Made by a program: the position numbers and the translations under genes. From positions 1-64,000 of the forward strand of contig JAMOTN010000079.1 in assembly GCA_027062325.1 (NCBI GenBank): DNA of 64,000 nucleotides, written 5' to 3'. Below the pieces are notes generated by a model that was given only the letters and a program-made list of their open reading frames with translations, made no database searches and was not told the origin of the DNA. This DNA is from a bacterium. Its GTDB lineage: Bacteria > JAMOTN01. This document shows, piece after piece, positions 9,173-17,883 of this stretch (position 1 is the stretch's first letter; each line of letters starts with the position of its first letter).

Positions 9173-10989
9173 TTTACCCACACCTCCAGCGTTGCACCAA
9201 ATTCACTACCAGCTTGAGGCTTCTGCTTTACAACCCTTACTCCTGAACCGTGAACTATCAATTTTGTATCTCTTCCTGTTAGGCGCTTTACAACGTCAAA
9301 AATTGTCTTTCCCTTAAAATCTGGAATCTTATAAAACACCTCTTCCTCCTCTTTTTTAGGAACATTAACACTTAAAACACGGTACTCCTTATCCTCATAA
9401 AGTCTCCTTACAATATTAGCAAACATTGCAGCCGCCACCTTACCACCAGAGATTCCCTTTCCCCTCGGTTCATCCACAACTACATAAAAACCAAGCCCCA
9501 TCTCTTTAACGTACCCAAAAAAACTTACAACATACTTTCCCTTTTCATAACCTTTTGGCCCAGCTTTTTGGGCAGTTCCTGTTTTCCCATATATGGTCAA
9601 TCCCTTTATTCTAGCTCTTTTCCCTGTTCCCCTCTCCACCACTCTCTCCATCGCATCATGCACAATCCCCATATCTGGAGTGAAAACTCGTTCGTATTTC
9701 TTATTTTCCTCCTTAATAACCTTTCCATCTCTTGCCACTATCATCTTTGTAATATTTGGTGAAGCTATCTCACCATTAGAAAATAAGCTCATCAAAGCTC
9801 TAATCATCTGAATAGCAGTCACCGCAAATTCTTGCCCAATTGCAACAGAAGCAACCGAGACAACATTCCACTTTTTAATATCGCGAAGTATTCCGTCTTC
9901 CTCTCCCACAAAATCCAAGCTAGTTTTTTCCCCAAATCCAAGTCTTCTAAACAATGAGTAAAGTTCTTGTTTCCCCAATTTCAAGGCAATTTTTATAGCA
10001 CCTACATTACATGAATAAGTTATGACATCCTCCGCATCTATCCAGTTGTGCGTACTATAACACGAAATTTTGTATTTCCCCGGGACAACATATATATAAC
10101 CAGGACAGTAAAACCTATCGCTTTTTCTAACAACTCCCTTTTCTAACGCCCATTTGAATATCAAAGGCTTAACAACAGATCCCGGTTCAAATACGTTGAA
10201 AAAACACCCGGCACGCATCTTTTTAGGTAGAAAACACTCTTTTTCATTCTCAGGCATCGGCCATGAAGCAGCAGCAACAACCTCAAAACTTGGATTCAAT
10301 ACAACAACATAAGCAGCCTTTTGACGCCACTTTTCATAAGCCCTCTTCAAAACTTCTTCAGCAACTTGCTGAACCTTTATGTCTAAAGTTGTGTAAACAT
10401 CACATGCTAGTCCTGTTTCTCTCCCTTTGAAATTGACTACTCCTTCTAGATATTTGTTCCATTTTTTCTCAAGCCCGAACAAACCACGGTTATCAAGAAA
10501 TCCGATGTTGTCAACTCCGACGCTTCCTATGATTTGTCTTCCAACTGTTCCAAAGGGATATATTCTTTTGTATTCTTTTTTGAAAAAGATCCCCTTCAAT
10601 TTCAAAGCTTTCAGCTTATCCTTTTCTTCCTTAGTAATAGCTCTCTTTATCCATACAAAGCGCCTATTTTTATCAGTCAACTTTTTCAATAACTTCTTCT
10701 CATCTAACTTAAACATTTGAGATAGCCTCAATGCTACATACTCAGGTTTCTTAACTAAAACCGGATCTGCAAAAACAGAAAACCTTTCAGCGCTATAAGC
10801 TAAAATTAAACCATTCCTATCAAATATTTTTCCACGGGGAATGCTGTAGCTACTCCCCCTTATTCGCTCCTCTTTAGCCCTCTCAACCCAAAATTTATGC
10901 TCGAATATCTGCACCTTTCCTGTGTAAATCAAAACCCCAATCATTGCAGCAAACCATACAAAAAGGAGTAATTTCCCCCTTAACTCCAT
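9169..10989 (-). CDS. ftsI: Class B penicillin-binding protein / septal transpeptidase (FtsI) with C-terminal PASTA domain
   Basis: FtsI cross-links peptidoglycan at the septum. The 606-residue protein has one N-terminal membrane anchor (about residues 7-23), a PBP dimerisation region with SIPRGKIFDRNG (49-60), and a transpeptidase domain with all three active-site motifs: S271-V-V-K274, S326-C-N328 and K469-T-G. Residues about 555-606 form a PASTA-like domain. It is followed by murE with a 4-bp overlap. The usual upstream partners mraZ, rsmH and ftsL are not present here; a small methyltransferase of another type occupies that place. Confidence 0.94.
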   Translation of the reverse strand: MELRGKLLLFVWFAAMIGVLIYTGKVQIFEHKFWVERAKEERIRGSSYSIPRGKIFDRNGLILAYSAERFSVFADPVLVKKPEYVALRLSQMFKLDEKKLLKKLTDKNRRFVWIKRAITKEEKDKLKALKLKGIFFKKEYKRIYPFGTVGRQIIGSVGVDNIGFLDNRGLFGLEKKWNKYLEGVVNFKGRETGLACDVYTTLDIKVQQVAEEVLKRAYEKWRQKAAYVVVLNPSFEVVAAASWPMPENEKECFLPKKMRAGCFFNVFEPGSVVKPLIFKWALEKGVVRKSDRFYCPGYIYVVPGKYKISCYSTHNWIDAEDVITYSCNVGAIKIALKLGKQELYSLFRRLGFGEKTSLDFVGEEDGILRDIKKWNVVSVASVAIGQEFAVTAIQMIRALMSLFSNGEIASPNITKMIVARDGKVIKEENKKYERVFTPDMGIVHDAMERVVERGTGKRARIKGLTIYGKTGTAQKAGPKGYEKGKYVVSFFGYVKEMGLGFYVVVDEPRGKGISGGKVAAAMFANIVRRLYEDKEYRVLSVNVPKKEEEEVFYKIPDFKGKTIFDVVKRLTGRDTKLIVHGSGVRVVKQKPQAGSEFGATLEVWVK

Positions 10990-11016
10990 AAAAACTTACC
11001 ATCCCCTTGAAACAGC

Positions 11017-11712
11017 TTAAATCTTCCCCCTCAAGCGCAAGCTTAATAGAACCAAGCCAACACTAAAAAGTGCTACTACAAAGTTAAACCATTCTTTATT
11101 TCTGAAAAAACCTTCCTTTAAACTTCTCAAACTAAAATTAGGGATGAATTTATCTGGGAAAATTGCCCTCCTAACAGTTTTTCTAAACTCCACATACTTT
11201 TGATTAAATCTTCTTATCAAAGCTATTTCTTCAACAACTATACTCTTCACATAAGAGAAAAGATGAACTAAAAACACGATAATAGTCATTGGCCCCCCAA
11301 AAGCTATCACCAAAGAATATGTTGACAAAATACTTCCCACATACAAGGGATGGCGAACAAGCAAATAAACTCCAGTTTTACAAACATCCTTCAGCTTCTT
11401 CTCTGCTATCTCATATGAAGCCATTATACGCCATATTGAAGCCAACCCTAAAAACACCATAGCTGTTATCAAACGGATAAAACTAAATCTTGCTTCAATA
11501 AGGCTGGCAACTAAAACCGTCCTCTGCAACCAAACCCTCTCTTTATTCACCTCTTTCACAACAATCTCCAATCTTTTATCTTTTAACTCCTTTTCTGCCC
11601 AATCAGAATACCTCACCTGTTCAACTTTTGTTATCTTTTTATGCAAAACCTCCGCTATATCCATTAGAACTCTGAGAACTCCTATCAAATACCCAAGTAA
11701 CTTTGCAACCAT
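11017..11712 (-). CDS. Isoprenylcysteine carboxyl methyltransferase / phospholipid methyltransferase-like membrane protein
   Basis: A membrane protein of about 231 residues. The RHPLYVG motif followed by hydrophobic segments and a late EEIALIRRF...YVEFRKTVRR stretch is the conserved C-terminal core of the ICMT/PEMT-type integral membrane methyltransferases, where the RHPxY and late glutamate residues bind S-adenosylmethionine. The natural substrate of bacterial members is mostly unknown. The ATG at 11712 is preferred over the one at 11721 because GGAGG lies at normal distance from it but directly abuts the first. The gene is 27 bp upstream of ftsI, where rsmH or ftsL is often found; a role in division is not implied. 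Confidence 0.72.
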   Translation of the reverse strand: MVAKLLGYLIGVLRVLMDIAEVLHKKITKVEQVRYSDWAEKELKDKRLEIVVKEVNKERVWLQRTVLVASLIEARFSFIRLITAMVFLGLASIWRIMASYEIAEKKLKDVCKTGVYLLVRHPLYVGSILSTYSLVIAFGGPMTIIVFLVHLFSYVKSIVVEEIALIRRFNQKYVEFRKTVRRAIFPDKFIPNFSLRSLKEGFFRNKEWFNFVVALFSVGLVLLSLRLRGKI

Positions 11713-11754
11713 CTTTATCATCCTCCAACCAACTCCCCAGATTCCACAAATAAC

Positions 11755-12282
11755 CTACTTGACCTTCCACACCCTACCTATATCTAAAAAACCATCCCAA
11801 TCTTCAAAACTTGTTCCCTTCAAAACCACCTTCAAACCAACTACATCATTAAAATTCATTTTGGCATCAGAAATAACTGTATGATAAAACCTAACCAAAT
11901 CCCGAGGCTTCATCTCATCACTCGGAACAACATCTATCACAATAATTCCACCAACCTTGTAAGCAGCACGGCACTTCACGGAAAATTGAGCCACCTCAAA
12001 TGCTTTATTCCAAAACACCTTTAAAAAATCCTCACTGGTAAAGAAAATATCAATCTTTTGCGGTTTTCCATCTTTGCCAATCATTTCAACATTCTTTTGT
12101 TTAACAATTTTACCAGTCAAAACTTCTTTTTCAGAAAAGAATTCCACATCTTTTTGGAATTTATACCCCACTTGAGAAGCAATTTTTTCAAAAACTTCTG
12201 GTTTAACAGTGTACAACCAAAGCCCCGTAGTAAACACTGCAAATAGAAGCAAAATAAGGAACTCACTTAACCTCTTGAACAA
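11755..12282 (-). CDS. Uncharacterised membrane-anchored protein
   Basis: I do not recognise this 175-residue protein. It has one N-terminal hydrophobic segment (about residues 7-27) followed by a soluble, beta-rich and lysine-rich domain, so it is probably anchored in the inner membrane and faces the periplasm. The start is a TTG at 12282 with AAGGAGGGG upstream, and it overlaps the preceding gene by 20 bp, which suggests coupling. It lies between a copper-amine-oxidase-N-like exported protein and the methyltransferase-like gene upstream of ftsI, so an envelope role is likely but unproven. Confidence 0.6.
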   Translation of the reverse strand: MFKRLSEFLILLLFAVFTTGLWLYTVKPEVFEKIASQVGYKFQKDVEFFSEKEVLTGKIVKQKNVEMIGKDGKPQKIDIFFTSEDFLKVFWNKAFEVAQFSVKCRAAYKVGGIIVIDVVPSDEMKPRDLVRFYHTVISDAKMNFNDVVGLKVVLKGTSFEDWDGFLDIGRVWKVK

Positions 12283-13054
12283 TTTTTTCTATCCCCTCCT
12301 TCAAATCGATTGCACACTCATCAGACGGATCTACAAAAACATAAACTAAATTGTAATCAGCCAAAGATGCTCCATACAATGGCACTCCATTTCTATCAAC
12401 AACTTCGTCAAAGTATATACCACACTCTCCTTGTCTGAACACAAAAACCTTGCTAACTCCAACTTTTGTATAAAACTCAACCGCTTTTCTAACATCACCC
12501 TTAAAACAGTATTTAACTCCCGTTTTTTTTGCCAACTCCTTTACCCACAGAAATATTCCATTATCCACTACTACAAAAGCAACATTTTTTTCTTCTAGAA
12601 TCAACTCTTTAGTAGTAACCATATCAAGTCCAGAAACTTTTATCTCTAACGTCGAAGAATCAGTTTCAACAATTTCATAAGTAGGAGCTGCAGGAAAATC
12701 CTGGCGTTTTACTCCCTCAGTTTCATTCACAGTAGAATTTGAAAATGCCTTTTTAAAATAGCGGTAAACAATTACCTTGGGAACAATAACAGCATCTTTT
12801 TCTCTCTTAACAATAGCAGGTAATTCAACAACCTCTCCATTAAACACTGCAACATTTGACCCTAATTTGATATACAACTCATCACTTCCCCACTTCAAAA
12901 TAAATGATTCTTCACTCATCCACTCATAATTGAAGCCATAATTTTCAAGCTCTGTAAGTTCAAAGTAATTAAAATTTTGAGCATAAGACATATTAATAAA
13001 CAACACTAATAACACACCTTGCAACACCCTAACTATTCTCAGCGAATTCCCCAT
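12263..13054 (-). CDS. Exported protein with copper amine oxidase N-terminal-like domain
   Basis: The 263-residue protein begins with a signal peptide (cleavage probably after SYA, about residue 25). Residues about 55-100 resemble the copper-amine-oxidase N-terminal fold found in many bacterial wall-associated proteins: a pattern of GSNVAVFNGEVVELP followed by a VIVPKVIVYRYF strand and helix. The remainder, including a possible DxxKAVEFY helix, is not recognised; the catalytic domain of an amine oxidase is absent. It starts 4 bp after smpB ends. A periplasmic binding or wall-associated role is inferred only from the domain type. Confidence 0.5.
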   Translation of the reverse strand: MGNSLRIVRVLQGVLLVLFINMSYAQNFNYFELTELENYGFNYEWMSEESFILKWGSDELYIKLGSNVAVFNGEVVELPAIVKREKDAVIVPKVIVYRYFKKAFSNSTVNETEGVKRQDFPAAPTYEIVETDSSTLEIKVSGLDMVTTKELILEEKNVAFVVVDNGIFLWVKELAKKTGVKYCFKGDVRKAVEFYTKVGVSKVFVFRQGECGIYFDEVVDRNGVPLYGASLADYNLVYVFVDPSDECAIDLKEGIEKIVQEVK

Positions 13055-13058
13055 AAAT

Positions 13059-13535
13059 TCACACCCTGACCAAAGTTTTTATCTCCTTTCTCAAACGCCT
13101 TTCAACATCCTTTTTCATCTTATCTTCCCTTTTCTCGTACTTCTTCTTACGCCGTGCCGCAGCTATCATAACCTTTGCCCATCCAGAACGCGTAAAGTAA
13201 ACTTCCAAAGGAATCACTACTATTCCCTTTTGGGATGTCAAACCCATTAAACGCTTTATCTCTCTCTTATGAAGTAAAAGCTTCCTAGGTCTTTCAGGAT
13301 CATATCGATAAGGCTGCTTTTGATAAGGTGGAATATGCATTTTAATTATCCAAGCTTCAGAATTTTTTATACGGACATAAGCCTCCTTTATCGAACATTT
13401 CCCTTCACGTAACGACTTAACTTCACTTCCCAACAAAGATAGTCCAGCCTCATACTTTTCTAGCATTTCATAATCATGGTAAGCCTTTTTATTCCTAGCC
13501 ACCACTCTGTAAACTGGACTGGTTTTATTTCCCAT
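13059..13535 (-). CDS. smpB: SsrA-binding protein (SmpB)
   Basis: SmpB binds tmRNA and delivers it to stalled ribosomes for trans-translation. The 158-residue protein has the family core: NKKAYHDYE near the N-terminus, EAGLSLLGSEVKSLR, HIPPY, RKLLLHKREI, and the basic C-terminal tail rich in Lys and Arg that enters the decoding centre. The ATG at 13535 has GGAGGC eight bases upstream. No tmRNA gene is visible nearby. Confidence 0.97.
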   Translation of the reverse strand: MGNKTSPVYRVVARNKKAYHDYEMLEKYEAGLSLLGSEVKSLREGKCSIKEAYVRIKNSEAWIIKMHIPPYQKQPYRYDPERPRKLLLHKREIKRLMGLTSQKGIVVIPLEVYFTRSGWAKVMIAAARRKKKYEKREDKMKKDVERRLRKEIKTLVRV

Positions 13536-13569
13536 GCAACAAAGCCTCCAAATAAAAACTCATATCAAA

Positions 13570-13586
13570 ATTTGATTTTATCAAAT
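13570..13586. promoter_or_regulatory. Perfect 7-bp AT-rich inverted repeat upstream of smpB
   Basis: ATTTGAT and ATCAAAT are separated by three T residues in the 104-bp gap between the TPR-like gene and smpB. The symmetry could be an operator or a weak RNA hairpin. It has no following T-run on the minus strand, so a terminator is unlikely. Function unknown. Confidence 0.3.
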
Positions 13587-13639
13587 CACAACCTTTTCAA
13601 ACCACCCGATAAACCACTCAACCCTATTCTACACAGAAA

Positions 13640-14227
13640 TCACTTACCTAAAAAATCACCCACACGAACATCTCCTTCAGCCCTTCCAACCCAAACAGGG
13701 CCGTCATTCCACAATATTCTAACTCTACCAACTATTTTCACCCGCTGTATATTCAGTACCTTCTCTTTTCTATAAGCAAAATATTCAGCAGGCTCTATTG
13801 CAAAATCTCCAATTCTTTTTACAACCACCCGTGTATCTCCCCTAATAGTCTTTTCAACTTCCACAACTTCACCAACAAACTGAACTCTGTCCACATACCA
13901 ATCATCAACGTATCTTCTTGCATCTTGAAAAGCTTTTAGACGGGTAAGCAGCACTCCCAACAATTTGCCACTTTTCACTCTTCCATCGGCATACATTTCA
14001 TAAGCCTTCTCATATTCTCCAAGCGCAAGGTAAATTCGAAATTTTAATTTGTTATAGGCATCCTTCTGGCCATCAACTTTTATAGCAAAATCAACTTTTT
14101 CAAGAGCTAACCTGTAATTGCCTTCCCTAAAATTCTTCAACGCAGCCAAATAAGCCCTTTTACCTCTAATATCCGCCAAGCATAAGAGATGTAAGATAAG
14201 GACAATAATAATTCCGGCTCTAGCCAA
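13640..14227 (-). CDS. Exported TPR-like protein of unknown function
   Basis: The 195-residue protein has a hydrophobic N-terminal signal segment (about residues 5-18, with LLCLA resembling a signal or weak lipobox), then two TPR-like helical hairpins (about 25-85: AYLAALKNFREGNYRLALEKV and a second AYEMY unit), then a beta-rich tail. The start is a TTG at 14227 with a very strong AAGGAGGGAGAAAA site. This places its signal peptide inside the last 91 bp of the M23 peptidase gene in another frame. The overlap is long but the ribosome site makes it credible. It probably works in the periplasm; partner unknown. Confidence 0.65.
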   Translation of the reverse strand: MARAGIIIVLILHLLCLADIRGKRAYLAALKNFREGNYRLALEKVDFAIKVDGQKDAYNKLKFRIYLALGEYEKAYEMYADGRVKSGKLLGVLLTRLKAFQDARRYVDDWYVDRVQFVGEVVEVEKTIRGDTRVVVKRIGDFAIEPAEYFAYRKEKVLNIQRVKIVGRVRILWNDGPVWVGRAEGDVRVGDFLGK

Positions 14228-14706
14228 TTTTCTCCCTCCTTAACTCCAAAGTGAAGATGAACTCCAGTACTCCTTCCAGTATTTCCCATCAAAGCTATAA
14301 TATCACCTGCACTAACAAATGTTCCTTCTTTTACCAAGACTTTACTGCAGTGAGCGTAGTAAACCTCCCCCCACACAGTAGAGAGAATCACGTATTTCCC
14401 CATGTATCTATCTTCTCCAACCTTTTCCACAATTCCATTACAGACAGCAAAAAGCGGCGAAAACCTCTCGTTCACTAGATCAATTCCTCTATGCATCTCC
14501 TTGCGATGAGTAATAGGATGCATACGCATACCGTAGCGAGAACTAACAATTCCAACAGTCGGTAATTTAATCTCTGCTATCTCCAAAGGTCTCATAACAA
14601 AATAAGACATATCAACAGGATCTAAATTAATTTCAAAGCTCGTCTCCATGTAAACTCCTAAAAACAAATAAAGCAACAAACTTAGTGAAACCATACTTTT
14701 CACCAA
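14137..14706 (-). CDS. M23 family metallopeptidase (LytM/peptidoglycan DD-endopeptidase-like)
   Basis: An exported peptidase or amidase regulator with a signal segment at residues 5-18. The LytM domain carries the zinc ligands of the family: H72 and D76 in HRGID, and H150 and H152 in HLHF, plus H119 in YYAH. All catalytic positions are present, so it is likely an active peptidoglycan hydrolase rather than a degenerate activator. There is a SRYGMRMHP motif at the domain start. Alternative starts are TTG 14706, GTG 14703 and ATG 14694. It lies upstream of smpB and the division cluster and overlaps the next gene by 91 bp. Confidence 0.85.
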   Translation of the reverse strand: MVKSMVSLSLLLYLFLGVYMETSFEINLDPVDMSYFVMRPLEIAEIKLPTVGIVSSRYGMRMHPITHRKEMHRGIDLVNERFSPLFAVCNGIVEKVGEDRYMGKYVILSTVWGEVYYAHCSKVLVKEGTFVSAGDIIALMGNTGRSTGVHLHFGVKEGENWLEPELLLSLSYISYAWRILEVKGLIWLR

Positions 14707-14786
14707 CCATATACAATCACTAAAGTAGATATTAACTTATCGGATCTACAATTCAATACCCCAAAACTTACTTATTCTCTCTACCC

Positions 14787-16085
14787 CTACACCTCCAACT
14801 CATCAACCTCAACATTCTGCTCTCTTATCTTTTTCCAAACATCTGCCAAAAATTCAACATTAGACTTATATTGACTCAATTTCTTTCTAAACTGTTGAAT
14901 TGCTTCGTAAGGCGGCAGTGTATCTAAAACTCTTCTTATATACCAAACCACTTTCAGCTCATTCTCATCCATCAGCAACTCCTCACGACGCGTACTCGAC
15001 TTTTTAATGTTCACGGCCGGGAATATTCTCTTCTCAAATATTCCCCTATCCAAGACAAGCTCCATATTACCAGTTCCTTTAAACTCCTCAAATATTATGT
15101 CATCTTGTTTACTTCCAGTTTCTATTAGAGCAGTAGCAAGAATCGTTAAGCTTCCACCTTCCTCTATATTACGAGCAGCACCAAAAAACTTCTTAGGTTT
15201 GTAAAGCGCCAAAGGGTTTATACCACCTGTCAATGTCTGTCCCGTAGCTGGTGAAGATAAGTTGTAAGCACGCGCAAGTCTTGTTAAACTGTCCAACAAT
15301 ATCAAAACATCTTTTCCATACTCCACAAGGCGTTTTGCCCTCTCTAAAAGAAGCTCTGCTATTCTAATGTGGCTGGTAACAGGCTTATCAAAAGTTGACG
15401 CCACAACAGTTGCCGAAGTTGACCTCTCAAAATCTGTTACCTCCTCAGGACGCTCATCTATCAGCAAGACAAAAACTTCTACATCCGGATAGTTTTTTAT
15501 GATACCATTTGCAATCTTTTTGAGCAAAGTTGTCTTCCCAGCTTTAGGAGGGGCAACTATTAATCCTCTTTGTCCTTTTCCTATAGGAGTAACAAGGTCA
15601 ATTATCCTCGTATCGAGTTCTTCTGGTTCAGTCTCCAAAAACAACCTTCCACTCCTTTCTCCCTTTTTCTTCTCACCCGGAAATATGGGAGTGAGATCCT
15701 CAAAGTTTCTGCGATACTTTGGCAACTCAGAAACAGGAATTCCATCCACAGCTATAACTTCAAGCATTCCCCTATACTTATCCGTTGGTCGTTTTTCTCT
15801 CACACGCGCAAGCAACCTGTCGCCGGGCCTCAAACCATACTTTTTTATAAACATATTTGGAACGAAAACATCATCATTTGAAACCTGAAATTCCCTAATC
15901 CTCAAATATGAATGCCCCTGACTATCCGCTGCAACATCCAACAAACCAATCTCTGCCATCTCACCTTTTGCTTCCATTATCTTTCTGTATATCTCATCTG
16001 GTGGGCTCTTCTTAGGCAGTCCAACATCCTCAGCAACTTGTCTTCTCTCCTTATCCTTCATCTTCCACAACTCAATGTACTCCAT
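14787..16085 (-). CDS. rho: Transcription termination factor Rho
   Basis: Rho is the hexameric RNA helicase that ends transcription of untranslated RNA. The start is the ATG at 16085, with AAGGGGTGG upstream; the frame limit GTG at 16094 lies inside that site. The 432-residue protein has a cold-shock-like RNA-binding N-domain (about 40-120), then the RecA-like ATPase with Walker [10 protein letters not shown] (178-186), LLIDERPEE (Walker B with the catalytic Glu), and the Q- and R-loop region ending in LTGG. The RNA-binding segment reads SYLRI where most Rho proteins have GFLR. Identity is firm. Confidence 0.97.
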   Translation of the reverse strand: MEYIELWKMKDKERRQVAEDVGLPKKSPPDEIYRKIMEAKGEMAEIGLLDVAADSQGHSYLRIREFQVSNDDVFVPNMFIKKYGLRPGDRLLARVREKRPTDKYRGMLEVIAVDGIPVSELPKYRRNFEDLTPIFPGEKKKGERSGRLFLETEPEELDTRIIDLVTPIGKGQRGLIVAPPKAGKTTLLKKIANGIIKNYPDVEVFVLLIDERPEEVTDFERSTSATVVASTFDKPVTSHIRIAELLLERAKRLVEYGKDVLILLDSLTRLARAYNLSSPATGQTLTGGINPLALYKPKKFFGAARNIEEGGSLTILATALIETGSKQDDIIFEEFKGTGNMELVLDRGIFEKRIFPAVNIKKSSTRREELLMDENELKVVWYIRRVLDTLPPYEAIQQFRKKLSQYKSNVEFLADVWKKIREQNVEVDELEV

Positions 16086-16132
16086 AACTTCCACCCCTTA
16101 GCCGGAATTGTAAAAATGTAGCACTATTCAAC

Positions 16133-17104
16133 TTACTTAACAATGTATATAAGGTAAGAGGAAAGCAAGTAACCTATGAGGAGAACCAAACTTCCCCACT
16201 CAAACCTTTTAGTACGCGGCAGCGCCTCCTCCAACATCAAAATCACTATGGAAGCATTGAAAATTCCAGCTGCCGCCAAAATTAATGTCGGTTTCAAACT
16301 CAACGCTGAGAATATACTTCCTTTCCAAAATATATCAACGACCCCTATTATAGCAAGATTAAATATATTGCTTCCTATTAAATTACCAACCGCCATATCA
16401 AGATTTCCCCTTATAGCTGCAGGAACAGATACAGAAACCTCAGGAAGTGAAGTAACAATAGCTATAAACAAACCACCTATGAAACTCTTGCCCCAACCAT
16501 AGTGATCTGCTATTTTATCTCCGTATTTAGCAAGTGCTATTCCACACACAAATATGATAGCTGCTAATACAACAAACTCCACTATTATCTTAGTTAAACT
16601 CTCTTCAACCTCTTCCTCGTACTCCTCCTCTTGATGAGCATTCCTAAGTGCCAATAGGTAAACTACGAACAAAAGAAACGCGTAAAACGATATCGTTCCA
16701 AATGTCAAAGGCAACCTAGAAGACACTGCAACCGCTACCAACACAATTGCTGTCATCAAGCTGGCAAATCCAAGCATAGAATTTGCAAACCTATGATTTT
16801 CAAAAGCAGCTGTATACGGCACACTTGTCGCTAAATCCACTATAGCTATGGAAAATAGATTGAATACATTGCTACCAAGCATATCAGAAACTGCAATATC
16901 AGGTTGCTTTACAACTGCTACAGCTCCAATAGCAGAAGAAAGCTCTGGAAGGCTCGTAGCTGCAGCTAGGAATAAAAATCCTACAAATCCACTAGATAAT
17001 TCAAGCTTTATGGCCAATTTCTCTCCAACATCGCTTAACAACTTGCCGCAAATCACTGTCAGAACGGCTGCAGAGATAAAAATTAACCACCATGTTGCTA
17101 TCAT
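16133..17104 (-). CDS. Sodium/calcium exchanger family antiporter (CaCA family, YrbG-like)
   Basis: A 323-residue inner-membrane protein of about ten helices. It has the two inverted alpha repeats of the CaCA family: SLPELSSAIGA followed by GSNVFNL in the first half, and SLPEVSVSVPA followed by GSNIFNLA in the second. The acidic residues of these repeats bind the cation in characterised members. An acidic loop (EEEYEEEVEES) joins the halves. The transported ion (Ca2+, with Na+ or H+) cannot be told from sequence. It is 47 bp upstream of rho on the same strand. Confidence 0.88.
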   Translation of the reverse strand: MIATWWLIFISAAVLTVICGKLLSDVGEKLAIKLELSSGFVGFLFLAAATSLPELSSAIGAVAVVKQPDIAVSDMLGSNVFNLFSIAIVDLATSVPYTAAFENHRFANSMLGFASLMTAIVLVAVAVSSRLPLTFGTISFYAFLLFVVYLLALRNAHQEEEYEEEVEESLTKIIVEFVVLAAIIFVCGIALAKYGDKIADHYGWGKSFIGGLFIAIVTSLPEVSVSVPAAIRGNLDMAVGNLIGSNIFNLAIIGVVDIFWKGSIFSALSLKPTLILAAAGIFNASIVILMLEEALPRTKRFEWGSLVLLIGYLLSSYLIYIVK

Positions 17105-17163
17105 AAAATCTCCCCCTAAAAATATGGAAAATTCTCAAAAAGCATTCCACTTAAAACCACTCT

Positions 17164-17883
17164 TTATAAAGATGTATAACTAGAAGTGATCCAGAAATTC
17201 TGCCCACCCAACTTTTCTCTCATCGCCGCTGTTAAACGTGTAATATAACTTGCCTGAACTACACACCCTTTTTTAAAATCAAACCACACATCCCCCAATG
17301 TTACAACCTGATCCGTTACAACCTTAACTCTTATTCTAGCAATTCTTCTCCTATAAGTCGCATACCACTTGTAATGCAACTTCACAGTTCCATAAGGAGA
17401 AGAAACCATCTCATCCCAAGTGCTACCCCTTTTTACTGGAAAAAACGGCAATTTTAAAAATATACCACCTAAACCACCTGTTCTCTTCAAAACCTCATCA
17501 CCTTGGAATACCTCCAATACCTTCCCTGTTTCACTCATCAGAAAAACTTGGATTTGAGGATCCACGATGGGAATCATAAATTCAAATCCTGCCACATCTT
17601 CTCTTTTTCCTATAAGAGTAGCAGGTTCATAGTTAACAGCAATGAGAAGTGGTTCATCATCAGTCAAAGTTGCAACCTTCATCTTTCCCGTCACGTAAAA
17701 AGAGACAGAATTTTCCACCATTAACTTGACAGCATATCTGTAGTACATAAATCCAAAAGGCTTATATTTTAAGAATATCGCTCCTTTAGATCTGCCATAT
17801 TTAGCTCTTCCATACACGCTACAGGTAATAAGCACTAGCAATATTAGCAGCCAAAACCGCATTTTCAAGAAGTAATCTTTCAT
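17164..17883 (-). CDS. Exported protein of unknown function (possibly DUF3108-like)
   Basis: The 239-residue protein has a signal peptide (about residues 8-25) followed by a beta-rich domain with repeated short strands and two charged turns. I see a faint likeness to periplasmic DUF3108-type proteins (a YYRY strand, then WDEMVSSPYGTVK, and late VWFDFKKGCVV), but not enough to name it. The start at 17883 has GGAGGT upstream and overlaps the end of psuG by 65 bp; an ATG at 17862 would also keep the signal peptide. Confidence 0.55.
   Translation of the reverse strand: MKDYFLKMRFWLLILLVLITCSVYGRAKYGRSKGAIFLKYKPFGFMYYRYAVKLMVENSVSFYVTGKMKVATLTDDEPLLIAVNYEPATLIGKREDVAGFEFMIPIVDPQIQVFLMSETGKVLEVFQGDEVLKRTGGLGGIFLKLPFFPVKRGSTWDEMVSSPYGTVKLHYKWYATYRRRIARIRVKVVTDQVVTLGDVWFDFKKGCVVQASYITRLTAAMREKLGGQNFWITSSYTSL

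Noticed and set aside
14707-14786. Terminator after rho from GTAGAT and ATCTAC arms
   Set aside because: The stem is only six AT-rich pairs with an 11-base loop and no following T-run on the minus strand.
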